DNA of 64,000 bases from Saprospiraceae bacterium (GCA_016715965.1 JADJXG010000001.1:2795501-2859500), one strand, 5' to 3'; shown: positions 53,769 to 63,401, counted from the first letter of the stretch. Made by a program: numbers and translations. The notes: generated from the letters alone by a model not told the origin.

Positions 53769-54434
53769 ATGGTGAAGTTTTTCCAAAATATACTGGTTTT
53801 AATTTTATTGATTGGTGTTGTCGATTTCGGTCACTCACAATATGCAATTGGATTGAGGGGCGGTGCAGTCATTTCCCGTTTCCAGTTTTCTGATCCGATA
53901 ACTGAGTTGGGGGTTCAATATAGAACCCACTTCCAGGTAGCAGTTCCCCTTCAAATACAATTAAATTCACGCTTGTACTTACAGTTTGAAGCACAGTTTA
54001 TTCAGAAAGGAGTCCGCCTTTTTTTTAGGGACCAGGTGGACTTTTATGACTATCGGATCAATACACAATTGATTGAATTTCCAGTATTGTTAAAGATGAA
54101 TTTTAGTAGTTGGGACTCCAAATTGTTTTTATTTGGAGGACCAGGCATGGCTTATTATATGACAGGTAAATACAGAGAATATTACTCAGAAAAAGACGAA
54201 ATATTTGATATCAGAAACCGGGTCGATTACAAAGGGGTCAATCGGTGGGATATCATCTTGCAGCTAGGTGGAGAATTCGCCTGGACCCTCTTTAGAGATT
54301 GGGAAATGTTTTTAGATGCAAGGTATCATTTTGGTTTTATCAATTTTGATTATTTGGCGATCGGACCATTGGATGAAGTCCATTCAAGAAGTATTTCCTT
54401 GAGTATTGGTGTAAAGAAATTATGGGAAAATTGA
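53769..54434 (+). CDS. PorT-type outer-membrane beta-barrel protein
   Basis: 221 residues from the ATG at 53769 (an earlier TTG at 53754 is in frame). Signal peptide (ILVLILLIGVVDFGHSQ), then IGLRGGAVISRFQF, a start typical of the OMP_b-brl_2/PorT-like group, with alternating strands (LYLQFEAQFIQKGVRLFF; LFLFGGPGMAYYMTGKY; MFLDARYHFGFINF) and a final strand ending in an aromatic-containing tail. PorT itself belongs to T9SS; many paralogues do not, so only the fold is claimed. Confidence 0.75.
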   Translation: MVKFFQNILVLILLIGVVDFGHSQYAIGLRGGAVISRFQFSDPITELGVQYRTHFQVAVPLQIQLNSRLYLQFEAQFIQKGVRLFFRDQVDFYDYRINTQLIEFPVLLKMNFSSWDSKLFLFGGPGMAYYMTGKYREYYSEKDEIFDIRNRVDYKGVNRWDIILQLGGEFAWTLFRDWEMFLDARYHFGFINFDYLAIGPLDEVHSRSISLSIGVKKLWEN

Positions 54435-54460
54435 ATTGGTAAAAATTCAGAGAACTCAGG

Positions 54461-55429
54461 ATGCAGACGATAATTGGTAAAGACGTTGTAAAATCAGCTC
54501 AATTGTTAAGAGAAGGAAACGTAATTGCGATACCCACCGAAACAGTTTATGGTCTTGCTGGAAATGCATTAAACAGCAAAGTGGTCAGTCAGATATTCAA
54601 CATAAAGGGAAGGCCAATCACCAATCCCTTGATTTTACATGTCAACAGCGTTGATCAAGCCAAGTTGTACAGTTCTGAATGGCCTGAATGGGCAGAAATA
54701 CTTTCGATGGAATTTTGGCCCGGACCTTTGACTCTTTTGCTAAAAAAGACTGGATTAATCAATGATCAACTGACTTCTGGCTCTGATCGGGTAGCCATCA
54801 GAATACCCGCTCATTCCATGACCAGAGAATTATTGTCGATGCTTGATTTTCCTTTGGCGGCGCCAAGTGCAAATCCATTTACTTACATCAGTCCAACCAC
54901 AGCAGAGCATGTTTTGAAACAACTCGGTGGTAAAATTCCGTATATTTTAGATGGAGGTCCATGTAAGAAAGGACTTGAGTCCACCATCGTCGGAATGGAA
55001 GAAGGTCAGATATATATATACAGAGAGGGCGCTGTCACCGCTGAGCAAATTTCTAAATGGTTGGGGCCTATCAAAATAAAGGTTAAGAATGATGAAGATA
55101 AATCGACTGAAGCTCCTGGAATGTTGCAAAAGCATTATTCTCCGTATACCAGATTATTAGTTACAGAGGATGCAATCTCATGGAAAGAATTGGGACATGA
55201 AAAAAAGCTTGGTTTTGTGTTATACAACAGCCCTGCTTATTTATTTGAGGAATTTCCTTGCGTTGTCCTTTCACACACCAAAGATCCGGATGAGGCTGCT
55301 TCCAATTTGTATGCAGCATTGCATGCACTGGATGCAATGGGTTTGGATCTGATCATCGCAGAACTTATGCCCGCAGAGGGAATTGGCAGGGCAATCAACG
55401 ACCGTTTGAGGAGAGCTGCTAATTCATAA
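54461..55429 (+). CDS. tsaC: L-threonylcarbamoyladenylate synthase (Sua5/TsaC2 type)
   Basis: 322 residues: the YrdC domain (1-200) plus the Sua5 C-terminal domain. Makes threonylcarbamoyl-AMP from Thr, bicarbonate and ATP, the first step of t6A37 modification in ANN-decoding tRNAs. Motifs: PTETVYGLAGNA, KGRPITNPLILHV (KxR...N signature), AIRIPAH, APSANPFTYISPT and ESTIVGM; the linker with LQKHYSPYTRL is typical of the Sua5 form. Starts 26 bp after the barrel gene. Confidence 0.94.
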   Translation: MQTIIGKDVVKSAQLLREGNVIAIPTETVYGLAGNALNSKVVSQIFNIKGRPITNPLILHVNSVDQAKLYSSEWPEWAEILSMEFWPGPLTLLLKKTGLINDQLTSGSDRVAIRIPAHSMTRELLSMLDFPLAAPSANPFTYISPTTAEHVLKQLGGKIPYILDGGPCKKGLESTIVGMEEGQIYIYREGAVTAEQISKWLGPIKIKVKNDEDKSTEAPGMLQKHYSPYTRLLVTEDAISWKELGHEKKLGFVLYNSPAYLFEEFPCVVLSHTKDPDEAASNLYAALHALDAMGLDLIIAELMPAEGIGRAINDRLRRAANS

Positions 55430-55524
55430 AACAAGGTGGAGCCCAAAATACGCCTGCAGTGGCAAGAGCTTGAAAAATTTTTAGACCCAATCTTGAATGA
55501 GGTAGTTCATTGAAGACCTTGGTG

Positions 55525-55556
55525 TTTATGGATTTAAGTTATTGTATTTATATTTG
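55525..55556 (+). promoter_or_regulatory. Candidate promoter of the response-regulator gene
   Basis: TTTA at 55525, 20 bases, then TATATTTG at 55549-55556: an exact -7 element with an imperfect -33, ending 54 nt before the ATG. Confidence 0.35.
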
Positions 55557-55610
55557 CAGGGTTTCATTTTGTAAGGATGACTTTGTGTTTTTTAAAATTG
55601 AAATTGTTAG

Positions 55611-56306
55611 ATGAATACGGAGTATAGAGTCTTATTGGTGGATGATGATCGCACTTTAAGTCCTTTGGTAAAAGAATATTTACAGGCAAAATCTTACCAA
55701 TGTGATTTGTTTCACAATGGATTTGAAGCCTTGAAATTTCTCCATGAAAATTCGGTGGACATTTGTGTGTTGGATATCAAAATGCCATTAAAGGATGGCT
55801 TTGAATTGGCCAGAGATATTAGAATTTTACTCCCGGAGGTCCCTTTCTTATTTCTTACTGGCGAGACGGATAAAGAGGATCGCATTAAAGGATTGGAGGC
55901 TGGGGCGGATGATTACATCATTAAGCCTTTCAGTATGCAGGAACTCGAATTAAGGATTCGGGCAGTTTTGCGAAGATACCTTGGACACCATAAACCAAAA
56001 TCTGATAGCCTAATTTATCAAATTGGCATCTACCGATTCAATCCTTCCAGTAGGGAGTTAAAAAATGAGCAATCCATCAGAAAACTCAGCGCCATTGAAG
56101 CAAAATTATTGAACTTATTTTGTCAGTCAGAAGATTGGATTATTGATCGTGAAGTGGCATTAAAACGGATCTGGTCTGATGAAAATAATTTTCGCGAGAG
56201 AAGTTTGAATGTTTATGTCAGTAAGCTTAGAAATTATCTTAAGGAGGATCCTTCCATAGAGATTATGAACATTCATGGTTCAGGATATAAGCTTTATTTT
56301 AAATAG
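55611..56306 (+). CDS. OmpR/PhoB-type response regulator
   Basis: 231 residues. Receiver domain 1-120 with acidic pocket VDDD (11-13), phosphoacceptor D55 (VLDIKMP), T82 and K104 (IIKPF). Winged-helix DNA-binding domain about 135-230 (RKLSAIEAKLLNLFC; FRERSLNVYVSKLRNYL). Likely output partner of the hybrid kinase/Hpt pair encoded convergently just beyond, forming a multistep phosphorelay. Its TAG stop lies within the 9-bp sequence duplicated by the MITE insertion. Confidence 0.93.
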   Translation: MNTEYRVLLVDDDRTLSPLVKEYLQAKSYQCDLFHNGFEALKFLHENSVDICVLDIKMPLKDGFELARDIRILLPEVPFLFLTGETDKEDRIKGLEAGADDYIIKPFSMQELELRIRAVLRRYLGHHKPKSDSLIYQIGIYRFNPSSRELKNEQSIRKLSAIEAKLLNLFCQSEDWIIDREVALKRIWSDENNFRERSLNVYVSKLRNYLKEDPSIEIMNIHGSGYKLYFK

Positions 56307-56311
56307 TCGTT

Positions 56312-57067
56312 CACAATTGTCCAAAATAATTTTTACAAATCAACATTCCCACTTTTTGTCGCGCAAAAAGTGGACAAAAACGCAGCCTTTTCTAAGGCGG
56401 CATCTTCCTTGGTTCTATTGGGCTTAATTTGGTTCATTTTGCAAAGTTCTCTGTTGGGACAGATTTTGGGCGCTGTATATTGACGCTCCATAATGTCATT
56501 TCATTTGGATGGTATGTTTGATGGGTGCATCATATTAGTTTCAGTTAAAGGAGCGACAATATAAGGCGCTATTTCCAAAATCTGTCCTTCTTGGGCCGCT
56601 GACGAAAAGGCTCTTAATATTAATCAATATTTAGATTGAAATATCAGGAAGAATGATGGTTTTCAAGCATTTCAATGCGGCCTAGGGCTCCGTAGCTCGG
56701 GTACCCAACCAGTGAATTTCGCGGTCATGCTAAAAACTGTCTGAGCCCAACGGAGGAGCTACCCACAATGACGGAGTTTGCGAAGCGAGGATTGGGGAGC
56801 ACAGTAGGAGAGGTAGAGGCGAGTTTTTTTAGCATAGCGAAAGAGCTGCAGTTGGGTGAGCGAGGAGTCCAGCCGCGAGTTTTCTTTGGTTTCTTTCTTT
56901 TGACGACCAAAAGAAAGTAACATGCATATAGTATGAAAAACATAAAATATTTTTTAAATTACAATAGTTGTTATGGAGGTTCAATTTTAAAATATCGTTA
57001 CAAAATTTGTATACACTTGTAAATCAATAGCCATATTCTCAAATTGAAATTATTTTGGACAGATGTG
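56312..57067. mobile_element. MITE-like element, copy 2 (756 bp)
   Basis: Terminal inverted repeats of 19 bp with two mismatches: CACAATTGTCCAAAATAAT at the left and the complement of CACATCTGTCCAAAATAAT at the right. Flanked by a perfect 9-bp duplication ATAGTCGTT (56303-56311 and 57068-57076). Shares both ends with copy 1 but has a longer, GC-richer centre containing inverted segments and CCAAAAGAAAGTAACAT near the right. No transposase; the only frame inside (56725-56943, reverse) lacks protein character. The right terminal repeat provides the stop codon of the Hpt gene. Confidence 0.88.
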
Positions 57068-57397
57068 ATAGTCGTTTTTTATTAATTCGGTGATTGAATT
57101 AATTTTTTCTTTTAACTGAAAACTTAATTCCAAGATTTGACCATGCGCGTCAAAGTGATTTGAATCAGTTTGTTTTTCTAAAGTGTAAGCCATATTAACC
57201 GCATCAACATCCTGAAGATATGCCAATTGTGTTTTTAAACTGTGTGCTTCAATAGAAGCTTTTTTAAATTCTTCATTTTGAATGTGCGAGATGAGTTTTT
57301 CCAGTTGCCGTGGTGCTTCATTGTTAAAATTATAGAGAAATTTATGAACAAGTTCTTCATCGCCAAATAAATTTTGCAATAAACTTAAATCAATCAC
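57050..57397 (-). CDS. Hpt-domain phosphotransfer protein
   Basis: 115 residues forming a four-helix Hpt domain; phosphoacceptor H52 in EAHSLKTQLAY. Relays phosphate from the receiver of the hybrid kinase to a response regulator, probably the facing OmpR-type one. Start is GTG, overlapping the kinase stop (GTGA), so both are co-translated. The last five residues, HICPK, and the stop lie in the terminal repeat of the inserted MITE; an uninterrupted version would probably have ended NDYLK. Confidence 0.87.
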   Translation of the reverse strand: MIDLSLLQNLFGDEELVHKFLYNFNNEAPRQLEKLISHIQNEEFKKASIEAHSLKTQLAYLQDVDAVNMAYTLEKQTDSNHFDAHGQILELSFQLKEKINSITELIKNDYHICPK

Positions 57398-60300
57398 GGT
57401 TCCAGTTGTTTTTTAAGTTTATAAAATAAATCAACGGGGTCGATGGGTTTGGTGACAGTATCATTCATACCGCTATCCAGGCATTCTGTTATTTGTTGAG
57501 AGATGGCGTTGGCAGTGAGGCCGATAATGGGTATGGATTGGGCTTTTTGGCGATGGTCTTTTCTGATAAGTTTGGTGGCCATAATTCCATCCATAACAGG
57601 CATTTTAACATCCATAAGAATTAGATCGTAAATGTTGTTATTTAGTTTTTCAATGGCGATTTGGCCGTTCTCCGCGAGGTCCACCACCGTTCCAGGCATG
57701 TGCTTTTTAATTAATTCAATCGCCACCAATTGATTTATTGGACTATCTTCCACCAAGAGTAGCTTATAACTATTTTTGAAGACGAGTTTTTGAGTTTCTC
57801 CTATCGATTGGGTCTCATTGGCTTTCGCCTCCATATGGATGGAAAAGAAAAACTCAGAGCCCTCACCATGCTTTGATTTTACGGTGAGTTTACCGCCGAG
57901 AATTTCTACCAGATGCTTGGAAATAGACAGGCCAAGACCAGTACCCTGATTGCCAATAATTTCTTTTTCATGAATTTGTTCGAAGCTTTCAAAGATGGTG
58001 TCAAGTTTCGCGGCAGGGATACCAATCCCCGTGTCTTTTACTTTGAAGTTTATTTGATAAGTACCATTTTTATTTTGAATGGATCGTACATCCAAAAGCA
58101 CGCTGCCTGTATCCGTGAATTTGATGGCATTGTTGATGAGGTTGGTGAGAATTTGAAACAATCTGACTGGATCGCTCTTTAAAACATTGGGAATCTGTTC
58201 TGAAATCTGAATTTGGAACAAAAGATTTTTCTCTTGTGCTTTGGCAGATAATAAAGTATTAATTTGATCCAACAAATTTCGAATGTTGAAGTATTTTAGA
58301 ACAATGGAATATTTTCCACTTTCGATTTTTACCTGATCCAAAATATCGTTGACAATGAAGAGCAGGTTTTCGCAGGATAATTGAATCGCATTTAGGTATT
58401 GTTTCTGTTTTTTATCAAGGTCTGTATCGAGTAGTAATTTGTTGAGTCCAATGATGGCATTCATTGGTGTTCTAATTTCGTGACTCATGTTTGCCATAAA
58501 CATGGTTTTGTATTTTGCCGTTTTTTCAATTAGCTCATTTTTCTTTTTAAGTTCCAGGGATTTTTGATTAATTCTATAATAGATTGAAATCAAAAGTATT
58601 GAAAGGCCAAGCAGTGTTCCATAGAATAAGTTGGTCATATAGAAAGGAGCTGTTACTTCTATCTCCAACCTTATTGGATTTTTTGATTTTACACCATCTT
58701 CAGTCATGGCGTAAGCCTGAAAGATATAGTTACCAGGTTTTAAATTCGTATAGATGACCTCTCTTTTGTTTTCATTGTTTATATATGCCTCATCAAAGCT
58801 TTCAAGTTTATAATAATAGCTGATCGATGATTGCCTGATGAAATGATTGGATGCAAATTTGATGGAAAGGGACTTATCATGAAAATCGATTTTGATTTTA
58901 TCAACAAATTCAGGAGCCAATTCTGTTGGATATGGCTTGTTGAGTACTTTTATTTCTGTGAGGTATATGGCGGGAGAACTTGTATCTTTTTTGAAATGGT
59001 CAGGCTCTACAATGGCAAGTCCATTAGACATACAAAAGTAAATTTGACTTCCATTGTATGAATACGATTTTTGATTAAACAATCCCTTTCCGTCTATTAA
59101 GGAGTATTTATTTAAGTAAGCATTCATTGGTTCATATTTATACAGTGTACTTCCAGCTCCAATCCATAAGTTTCCATATTGGTCAGTCTCCATGCTGTTG
59201 GTAAACTTTGGCAAATAAAATAAAGTATCTGACCTTTGGATTGAGCGGGTATTCAGATTGTACTGATATACATAGTGAGTGGTGCCTACCCAAATTGTGG
59301 AATCCAATGCTGTTATTTTTGTAATATTGCCCTCAATATTTTGATTATTTTCATTCGTAAGAATGTCTAAATTGTTTGAACTGGGTTGATACCTGCATAA
59401 TTTCTTATTCAATACAAAATATATTTCACCGCTGTTCGATTGACATAGTTTGGATATTCTTCCAATATTCAAATTGTTATTTAGTTTTGAAGGTGCAATT
59501 AATTTATTGATTTTGGTTTTTGTATTATAAAAGTGAATGCCTTCTTTGGAAGGTACAATGATTTGATCGGAATTAAATTGATCAGGAATTATAAAATTGT
59601 AGCTTAAATCTTTAAAAAACGCCGCATGGTCCAATTCTTCCATGGTGAACAAGCCTGGATTAAATTTATAAAGACCATAGTGGTATCTTGTGCAATATAT
59701 ATTCCCTTTAGTGTCTCTGAATAAATTGCTTAGTTCCTGGTATCCTTTTTGTTTGTTTGGTGAAAAAGAAATTTCTTCTTTGAATTTCATATTTTTATCT
59801 ATAAAATATAGTCCTTTTAGTGTGTTGACAAAGAAATTTCCCATCGAATCATCACAAGCCATAAGGACAGAATTTTGAATGTTGTTTTTGCCTTTTGCGA
59901 TCTGGACTAACTTGTAGGGATTGCTGTGATGGGGCAACATCGCAAGACCGTTGAATAAGCCCACCCAAATATTTTGATCTCTGTCCAGGAATAAGGAGTA
60001 GACATTATCCCCTTGGAGTCCGTCTGGATCAGACGGATTGTATTTATAATGCTGGATGATTTTTTTGGACTTTGTGTCATAACGTATCAGACCATCGGTG
60101 ATGGTCCCAATGTTCATCACTCCGTTGGCTTGTCTGAGGATGGAATGAGTACCACCATTTAACACAGCCAGCTTAAGATCTTCAAACTTTTTAGCGTTTT
60201 TATCAAATATTGACAGGCCGGAAGAATGGCAAATCCATATTTTTCCATCCGTATCTTCTTCCATACCCAGGACCTCAATGGGTTCTCCGGTCAAAGGATT

Positions 60301-60939
60301 TTGATAAACATATTGATCAAGTGATTTATGATTCAGATTTACTTTGTAAAGTCCGGTGGTTCCGCCGATCCAAATATCTCCTTGTTGATCTATGCGAATG
60401 GATCCACTGTGTCTGCCATGTCTAAATTCCGGATGCAAATAGTGTTCAAAGGTCTCCTTAAGCGGGTCAAAACAGTCGACACCCAACGAATGTACGATCC
60501 ATATATTTCCCTTGCGATCTTCCGCAATGTCTTTGCAGGAAGAATGTGCCAGCGAAAGTGGATTGTTAGGAGAATGATCATATCGTTTGAACTTTCCCGT
60601 TTTCCTGTTAAAGTTGTTAAAACCATTGGATGTGCTGACCCAAAATTGACCTTTTGAATCCTCTAAGAAACAGCTCACCCAGTTTGCTGATAGAGAGTTG
60701 CTGTCTTCTTCATTATACACATAACTGGTAAAATCAAAACCATCAAATTTATTTAGTCCACCCATGGTGCTAATCCAGATAAATCCATACCGATCTTGCT
60801 TAATGTCAAACACGTGATTTTGAGACAGACCATCATTGTTGTCCTTAAACAACCATTTTTCAAACAAGTGCTGTCCATAGCTCATGTTTGTTGAAACAGA
60901 CCATCCTAAGATTATCCAAATTCTGTAATAAGTGAGCAA
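57394..60939 (-). CDS. Hybrid two-component sensor with beta-propeller sensor domain (HTCS-like)
   Basis: 1181 residues. An N-terminal signal-like segment, then about 14 two-component regulator propeller repeats (residues 30-690; LNKFDGFDFTSYVYNEEDS, GNIWIVHSLGVDCFDP, DQNIWVGLFNGLAML), a Y_Y_Y domain (690-780; SYYYKLESFDEAY, TNLKPGNYIFQAYAM), one membrane helix (LFYGTLLGLSILLISIYY), HisKA with H820 (MSHEIRTPMNAI), HATPase (DTGIGIPAAKLD; GTGLGLSISKHLVEILGG) and a receiver with D1110 (LILMDVKMPVMDG). Unlike classical HTCS it has no DNA-binding domain, passing phosphate to the adjacent Hpt protein. The frame begins with TTG; M19 is an alternative start. Periplasmic ligand unknown, often a glycan. 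Confidence 0.92.
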   Translation of the reverse strand: MLTYYRIWIILGWSVSTNMSYGQHLFEKWLFKDNNDGLSQNHVFDIKQDRYGFIWISTMGGLNKFDGFDFTSYVYNEEDSNSLSANWVSCFLEDSKGQFWVSTSNGFNNFNRKTGKFKRYDHSPNNPLSLAHSSCKDIAEDRKGNIWIVHSLGVDCFDPLKETFEHYLHPEFRHGRHSGSIRIDQQGDIWIGGTTGLYKVNLNHKSLDQYVYQNPLTGEPIEVLGMEEDTDGKIWICHSSGLSIFDKNAKKFEDLKLAVLNGGTHSILRQANGVMNIGTITDGLIRYDTKSKKIIQHYKYNPSDPDGLQGDNVYSLFLDRDQNIWVGLFNGLAMLPHHSNPYKLVQIAKGKNNIQNSVLMACDDSMGNFFVNTLKGLYFIDKNMKFKEEISFSPNKQKGYQELSNLFRDTKGNIYCTRYHYGLYKFNPGLFTMEELDHAAFFKDLSYNFIIPDQFNSDQIIVPSKEGIHFYNTKTKINKLIAPSKLNNNLNIGRISKLCQSNSGEIYFVLNKKLCRYQPSSNNLDILTNENNQNIEGNITKITALDSTIWVGTTHYVYQYNLNTRSIQRSDTLFYLPKFTNSMETDQYGNLWIGAGSTLYKYEPMNAYLNKYSLIDGKGLFNQKSYSYNGSQIYFCMSNGLAIVEPDHFKKDTSSPAIYLTEIKVLNKPYPTELAPEFVDKIKIDFHDKSLSIKFASNHFIRQSSISYYYKLESFDEAYINNENKREVIYTNLKPGNYIFQAYAMTEDGVKSKNPIRLEIEVTAPFYMTNLFYGTLLGLSILLISIYYRINQKSLELKKKNELIEKTAKYKTMFMANMSHEIRTPMNAIIGLNKLLLDTDLDKKQKQYLNAIQLSCENLLFIVNDILDQVKIESGKYSIVLKYFNIRNLLDQINTLLSAKAQEKNLLFQIQISEQIPNVLKSDPVRLFQILTNLINNAIKFTDTGSVLLDVRSIQNKNGTYQINFKVKDTGIGIPAAKLDTIFESFEQIHEKEIIGNQGTGLGLSISKHLVEILGGKLTVKSKHGEGSEFFFSIHMEAKANETQSIGETQKLVFKNSYKLLLVEDSPINQLVAIELIKKHMPGTVVDLAENGQIAIEKLNNNIYDLILMDVKMPVMDGIMATKLIRKDHRQKAQSIPIIGLTANAISQQITECLDSGMNDTVTKPIDPVDLFYKLKKQLEP

Positions 60940-61144
60940 ATTTTAATTTTTGATACGGCAAGTTAGCTGGATAATATGATTCAGCATCCATAAGGGTGGA
61001 TCATCGATGTGTTTTTTTACCATTTTTAATACTTTTATCTTTAAAATTGAGTTCAATCAATGTTTTGTTTGCCCATAACTCGATTTTTTTTAAAGTAAAG
61101 TGATTAAGGCATCCGGCTTTTAGAACGAATTTCCCTGAATCTAT

Positions 61145-61178
61145 AAAAAAACCCACCCCTGTTACACAGAAGTGGGTT
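61145..61178 (-). terminator. Terminator after the surface operon
   Basis: Stem AACCCAC/GTGGGTT; on the minus strand it is followed by TTTTTTT. It lies 27 bp past the stop of the gene at 61205. The rest of 60940-61204 shows no gene. Confidence 0.85.
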
Positions 61179-61204
61179 CGAAAATATTTTAATTAAACCT
61201 TATT

Positions 61205-62224
61205 TTACTCAACAACCCATAACCTTAAATTGGGATTACCAAGATTCACACCTGCTCCGGAAGCATTGAAGATGGAAACTCTGATTTGGTTAGGATTTAC
61301 AACATAAGCAGAGATATGACATCCCTTTAGATCTGCGTCAATTGAAGCAACGATTATGTTCCCAAAGTTGACGCCCTGTACGTTAATAATGGGAGATAGA
61401 AAGGTCTGGTTGTTGCTTATGGTTCCAATATTTATACTTGAAGCAGAAGTGCCACTGGTCGAGATTTCGATGGTTCCGGGACCGTTTTTGACATCAATTC
61501 CTTTTCCTGCTGTAATGGTGGAAAGTACCGGAGTTCCGTTTGCTGCACCGATGGGTATCTGGCCATTGGTTGCGACCCCGAGTGAATGAACGCCATTGGT
61601 ACCCCTTCCTACCATTAAACTATTATTGGTAATGTTTGCCACACCCGTACCTCCATTTCTGACAGGAAGTATGTTGGTGACTTTTTCAGTTAAGTCAATG
61701 GTTGAATTGGCAATGTCCTCGTTAAGAATTTCTTGGTTCAGTATTTTAGCGGTTGTAATCGCGTCGTCGGCGATGTCATCTGAATAAAAAGCATAAGGTA
61801 CAGACATAAACTGTTGATTGCTTACCAAGCGGAAATTGCCGTCATTTCTGCTGGATATCTCCACTTTTAAAAACTGGTCAGCATCTATCCATGGAATGTC
61901 CAACAATCGTGTATACAGGCTATTGGTGCTTCTGGTTCCTTTGCCAATGATAAGATTGAACAAACCAAATTTATCCGTGGTGGTGGTATGTGTTTCTTCC
62001 CACTGGATCGCCCCATTAAGTCCTTTTGTAATTGAGAATCTCACACCAATGGATTTTTCATACAAAGGCTTTCCTTCGACATCCATTCCAACAATTTCTT
62101 TACCAAATTCATCAATGGCGACGGCCTGAAAATAGATGCCATTTAAATCGCCAATGTTTTGCGCCATCAAGCCAAAATTTGTGATGGTGATGCAAATAAA
62201 TATTGCTTGAATTATTTTTTTCAT
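61205..62224 (-). CDS. Secreted protein with tail-fibre-like segment
   Basis: 339 residues with a signal peptide (FICITITNFGLMAQ). Residues 25-150 resemble an N-terminal module common in Bacteroidota surface proteins (GIYFQAVAIDEFGKEI; VRFSITKGLNGAIQWEE; QFMSVPYAFYSDD). Then a repeat-like linker DDAITTAKILNQEILNEDI and a phage-tail-fibre-like stretch (LPVRNGGTGVANITNNSLMV; SLGVATNGQIPIG). The C-terminus is a beta domain. It may form a trimeric fibre or adhesin. Third gene of the operon 63401-61205. Confidence 0.7.
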   Translation of the reverse strand: MKKIIQAIFICITITNFGLMAQNIGDLNGIYFQAVAIDEFGKEIVGMDVEGKPLYEKSIGVRFSITKGLNGAIQWEETHTTTTDKFGLFNLIIGKGTRSTNSLYTRLLDIPWIDADQFLKVEISSRNDGNFRLVSNQQFMSVPYAFYSDDIADDAITTAKILNQEILNEDIANSTIDLTEKVTNILPVRNGGTGVANITNNSLMVGRGTNGVHSLGVATNGQIPIGAANGTPVLSTITAGKGIDVKNGPGTIEISTSGTSASSINIGTISNNQTFLSPIINVQGVNFGNIIVASIDADLKGCHISAYVVNPNQIRVSIFNASGAGVNLGNPNLRLWVVE

Positions 62225-62250
62225 ATCATTTTAGTTTTATGGTGGAATAA

Positions 62251-62868
62251 TTAAAATTTAAATTGCAAACCCAGAGTCAATCCTAGGGCTGTATTGGACG
62301 ATTTTTGATCTGTGGTTTTTTCTAGATTGCCAAGTCCCAACAAATAGTCAAAAGACACATAAGCTGACATATCATCGGTCAAAACGATTTCAGCACCCGG
62401 CGAGAAAATCAATCCTAGATCAGAAGTTTTCATTGATTCTTCTTCAATAATGTTAAAATGATTGTTGTTGAGAACCTGAGATCCCTGAAGCATTTGGGCT
62501 AAATAAAATGATACCATCAGGTAAGGACTCACATGGCCTAATTTGTATTTATACCCAATGCCCAGATTTTCTTCAAGATACTTTAAGTTCCAGGAATACT
62601 GACTACCATCATAACTAAGGGTCGAGCCGGCATTTCTCATTCCCACGCCTATTCTCAACATAAGACCCATATCGAAATCATACCTGTAGGAAATTCTATA
62701 TGCCCCGGTATAGATCCCGTTGTATTCCTTATTGAGTTTTTCCCCCTGACTGTCTTTGAATTTAAAATTCGAAAGCAACTGTGATGCATCAATCGTAAGA
62801 GATGATTGTGCAAAACCTATAAATGTCCAAAACATGAGGACTACACTAAGCCAAGCATTTTTCTTCAT
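62251..62868 (-). CDS. Predicted outer-membrane beta-barrel protein
   Basis: 205 residues, signal peptide (WLSVVLMFWTFIGFAQ), then alternating strand pattern (YRISYRYDFDMGLMLRIGVG; YKLGHVSPYLMVSFYLAQML; MSAYVSFDYLLGLGNL) ending in GLTLGLQFKF, a classical barrel C-terminus with terminal Phe. Between a T9SS cargo and a fibre-like protein; 26 bp separates it from the next gene. It may anchor or export its neighbours, but no family is recognised. Confidence 0.75.
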   Translation of the reverse strand: MKKNAWLSVVLMFWTFIGFAQSSLTIDASQLLSNFKFKDSQGEKLNKEYNGIYTGAYRISYRYDFDMGLMLRIGVGMRNAGSTLSYDGSQYSWNLKYLEENLGIGYKYKLGHVSPYLMVSFYLAQMLQGSQVLNNNHFNIIEEESMKTSDLGLIFSPGAEIVLTDDMSAYVSFDYLLGLGNLEKTTDQKSSNTALGLTLGLQFKF

Positions 62869-62885
62869 AACATGGTTTATTTAGA

Positions 62886-63401
62886 TTATTTGTGAATAAT
62901 TAATTGATAAGTTATTGACGCACCTTCGGGATCTGAGATCTGCACAAAATAGTTGCCATTGGGAATGGCCTGTAAGTCCATGGTTTGCACGGTCCAATTT
63001 TTCCAAATTTGATGGAGTATTGTTTTTCCAGTCAGATCCGATAAGGTAATCTGAGAAGTTTCATGAATGCATTCTGAGAAAACATGTAACTCCCCCGAAG
63101 TTGGATTCGGACTTAGGCGAAAATAAAAATTAGAAAGTTGTTCCTTTGGGAGTTGTTTGATTTTGAGAATTACTGGTTGTTGAAATCCCTGAAACACGGC
63201 TTCATTTTGCGAACCAATACCTGCACAGGAATAAACTTGTCCAACGGTGGAACTTAGATAGATTTGTTCCACCGGCCCGGAGGACCCGAGACAAGAAATA
63301 GCCTGTCGTTTAAGGGATTGTGATACTAGATTGTGGGAGAGCAAAACCATTGTAGACACAAGGATTGCACTCCAGTGTGGGTTAAATTTTACAAGCTTCA
63401 T
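62886..63401 (-). CDS. Small T9SS cargo protein
   Basis: 171 residues from the ATG at 63401, giving a signal peptide (AILVSTMVLLSHNLVSQ). The mature protein starts with QAISCLGSSG and a short module (YLSSTVGQVYSCAGIGSQ; AVFQGFQQPVIL) often seen at the start of Bacteroidota sorting-domain proteins, followed by the type A sorting domain (FRLSPNPTSGELHV, then AIPNGNYFVQI). It has almost no other domain. First gene of the three-gene surface operon; the barrel gene starts 17 bp downstream. Confidence 0.82.
   Translation of the reverse strand: MKLVKFNPHWSAILVSTMVLLSHNLVSQSLKRQAISCLGSSGPVEQIYLSSTVGQVYSCAGIGSQNEAVFQGFQQPVILKIKQLPKEQLSNFYFRLSPNPTSGELHVFSECIHETSQITLSDLTGKTILHQIWKNWTVQTMDLQAIPNGNYFVQISDPEGASITYQLIIHK

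Noticed and set aside
56725..56943. Reverse ORF of 72 codons inside the second MITE
   Set aside because: Low-complexity basic translation typical of this repeat family, no start context, no domain.
57394..60939. Classical one-protein HTCS regulator
   Set aside because: The protein ends after its receiver domain with no AraC-type DNA-binding domain; the output is likely through the separate Hpt protein and response regulator.
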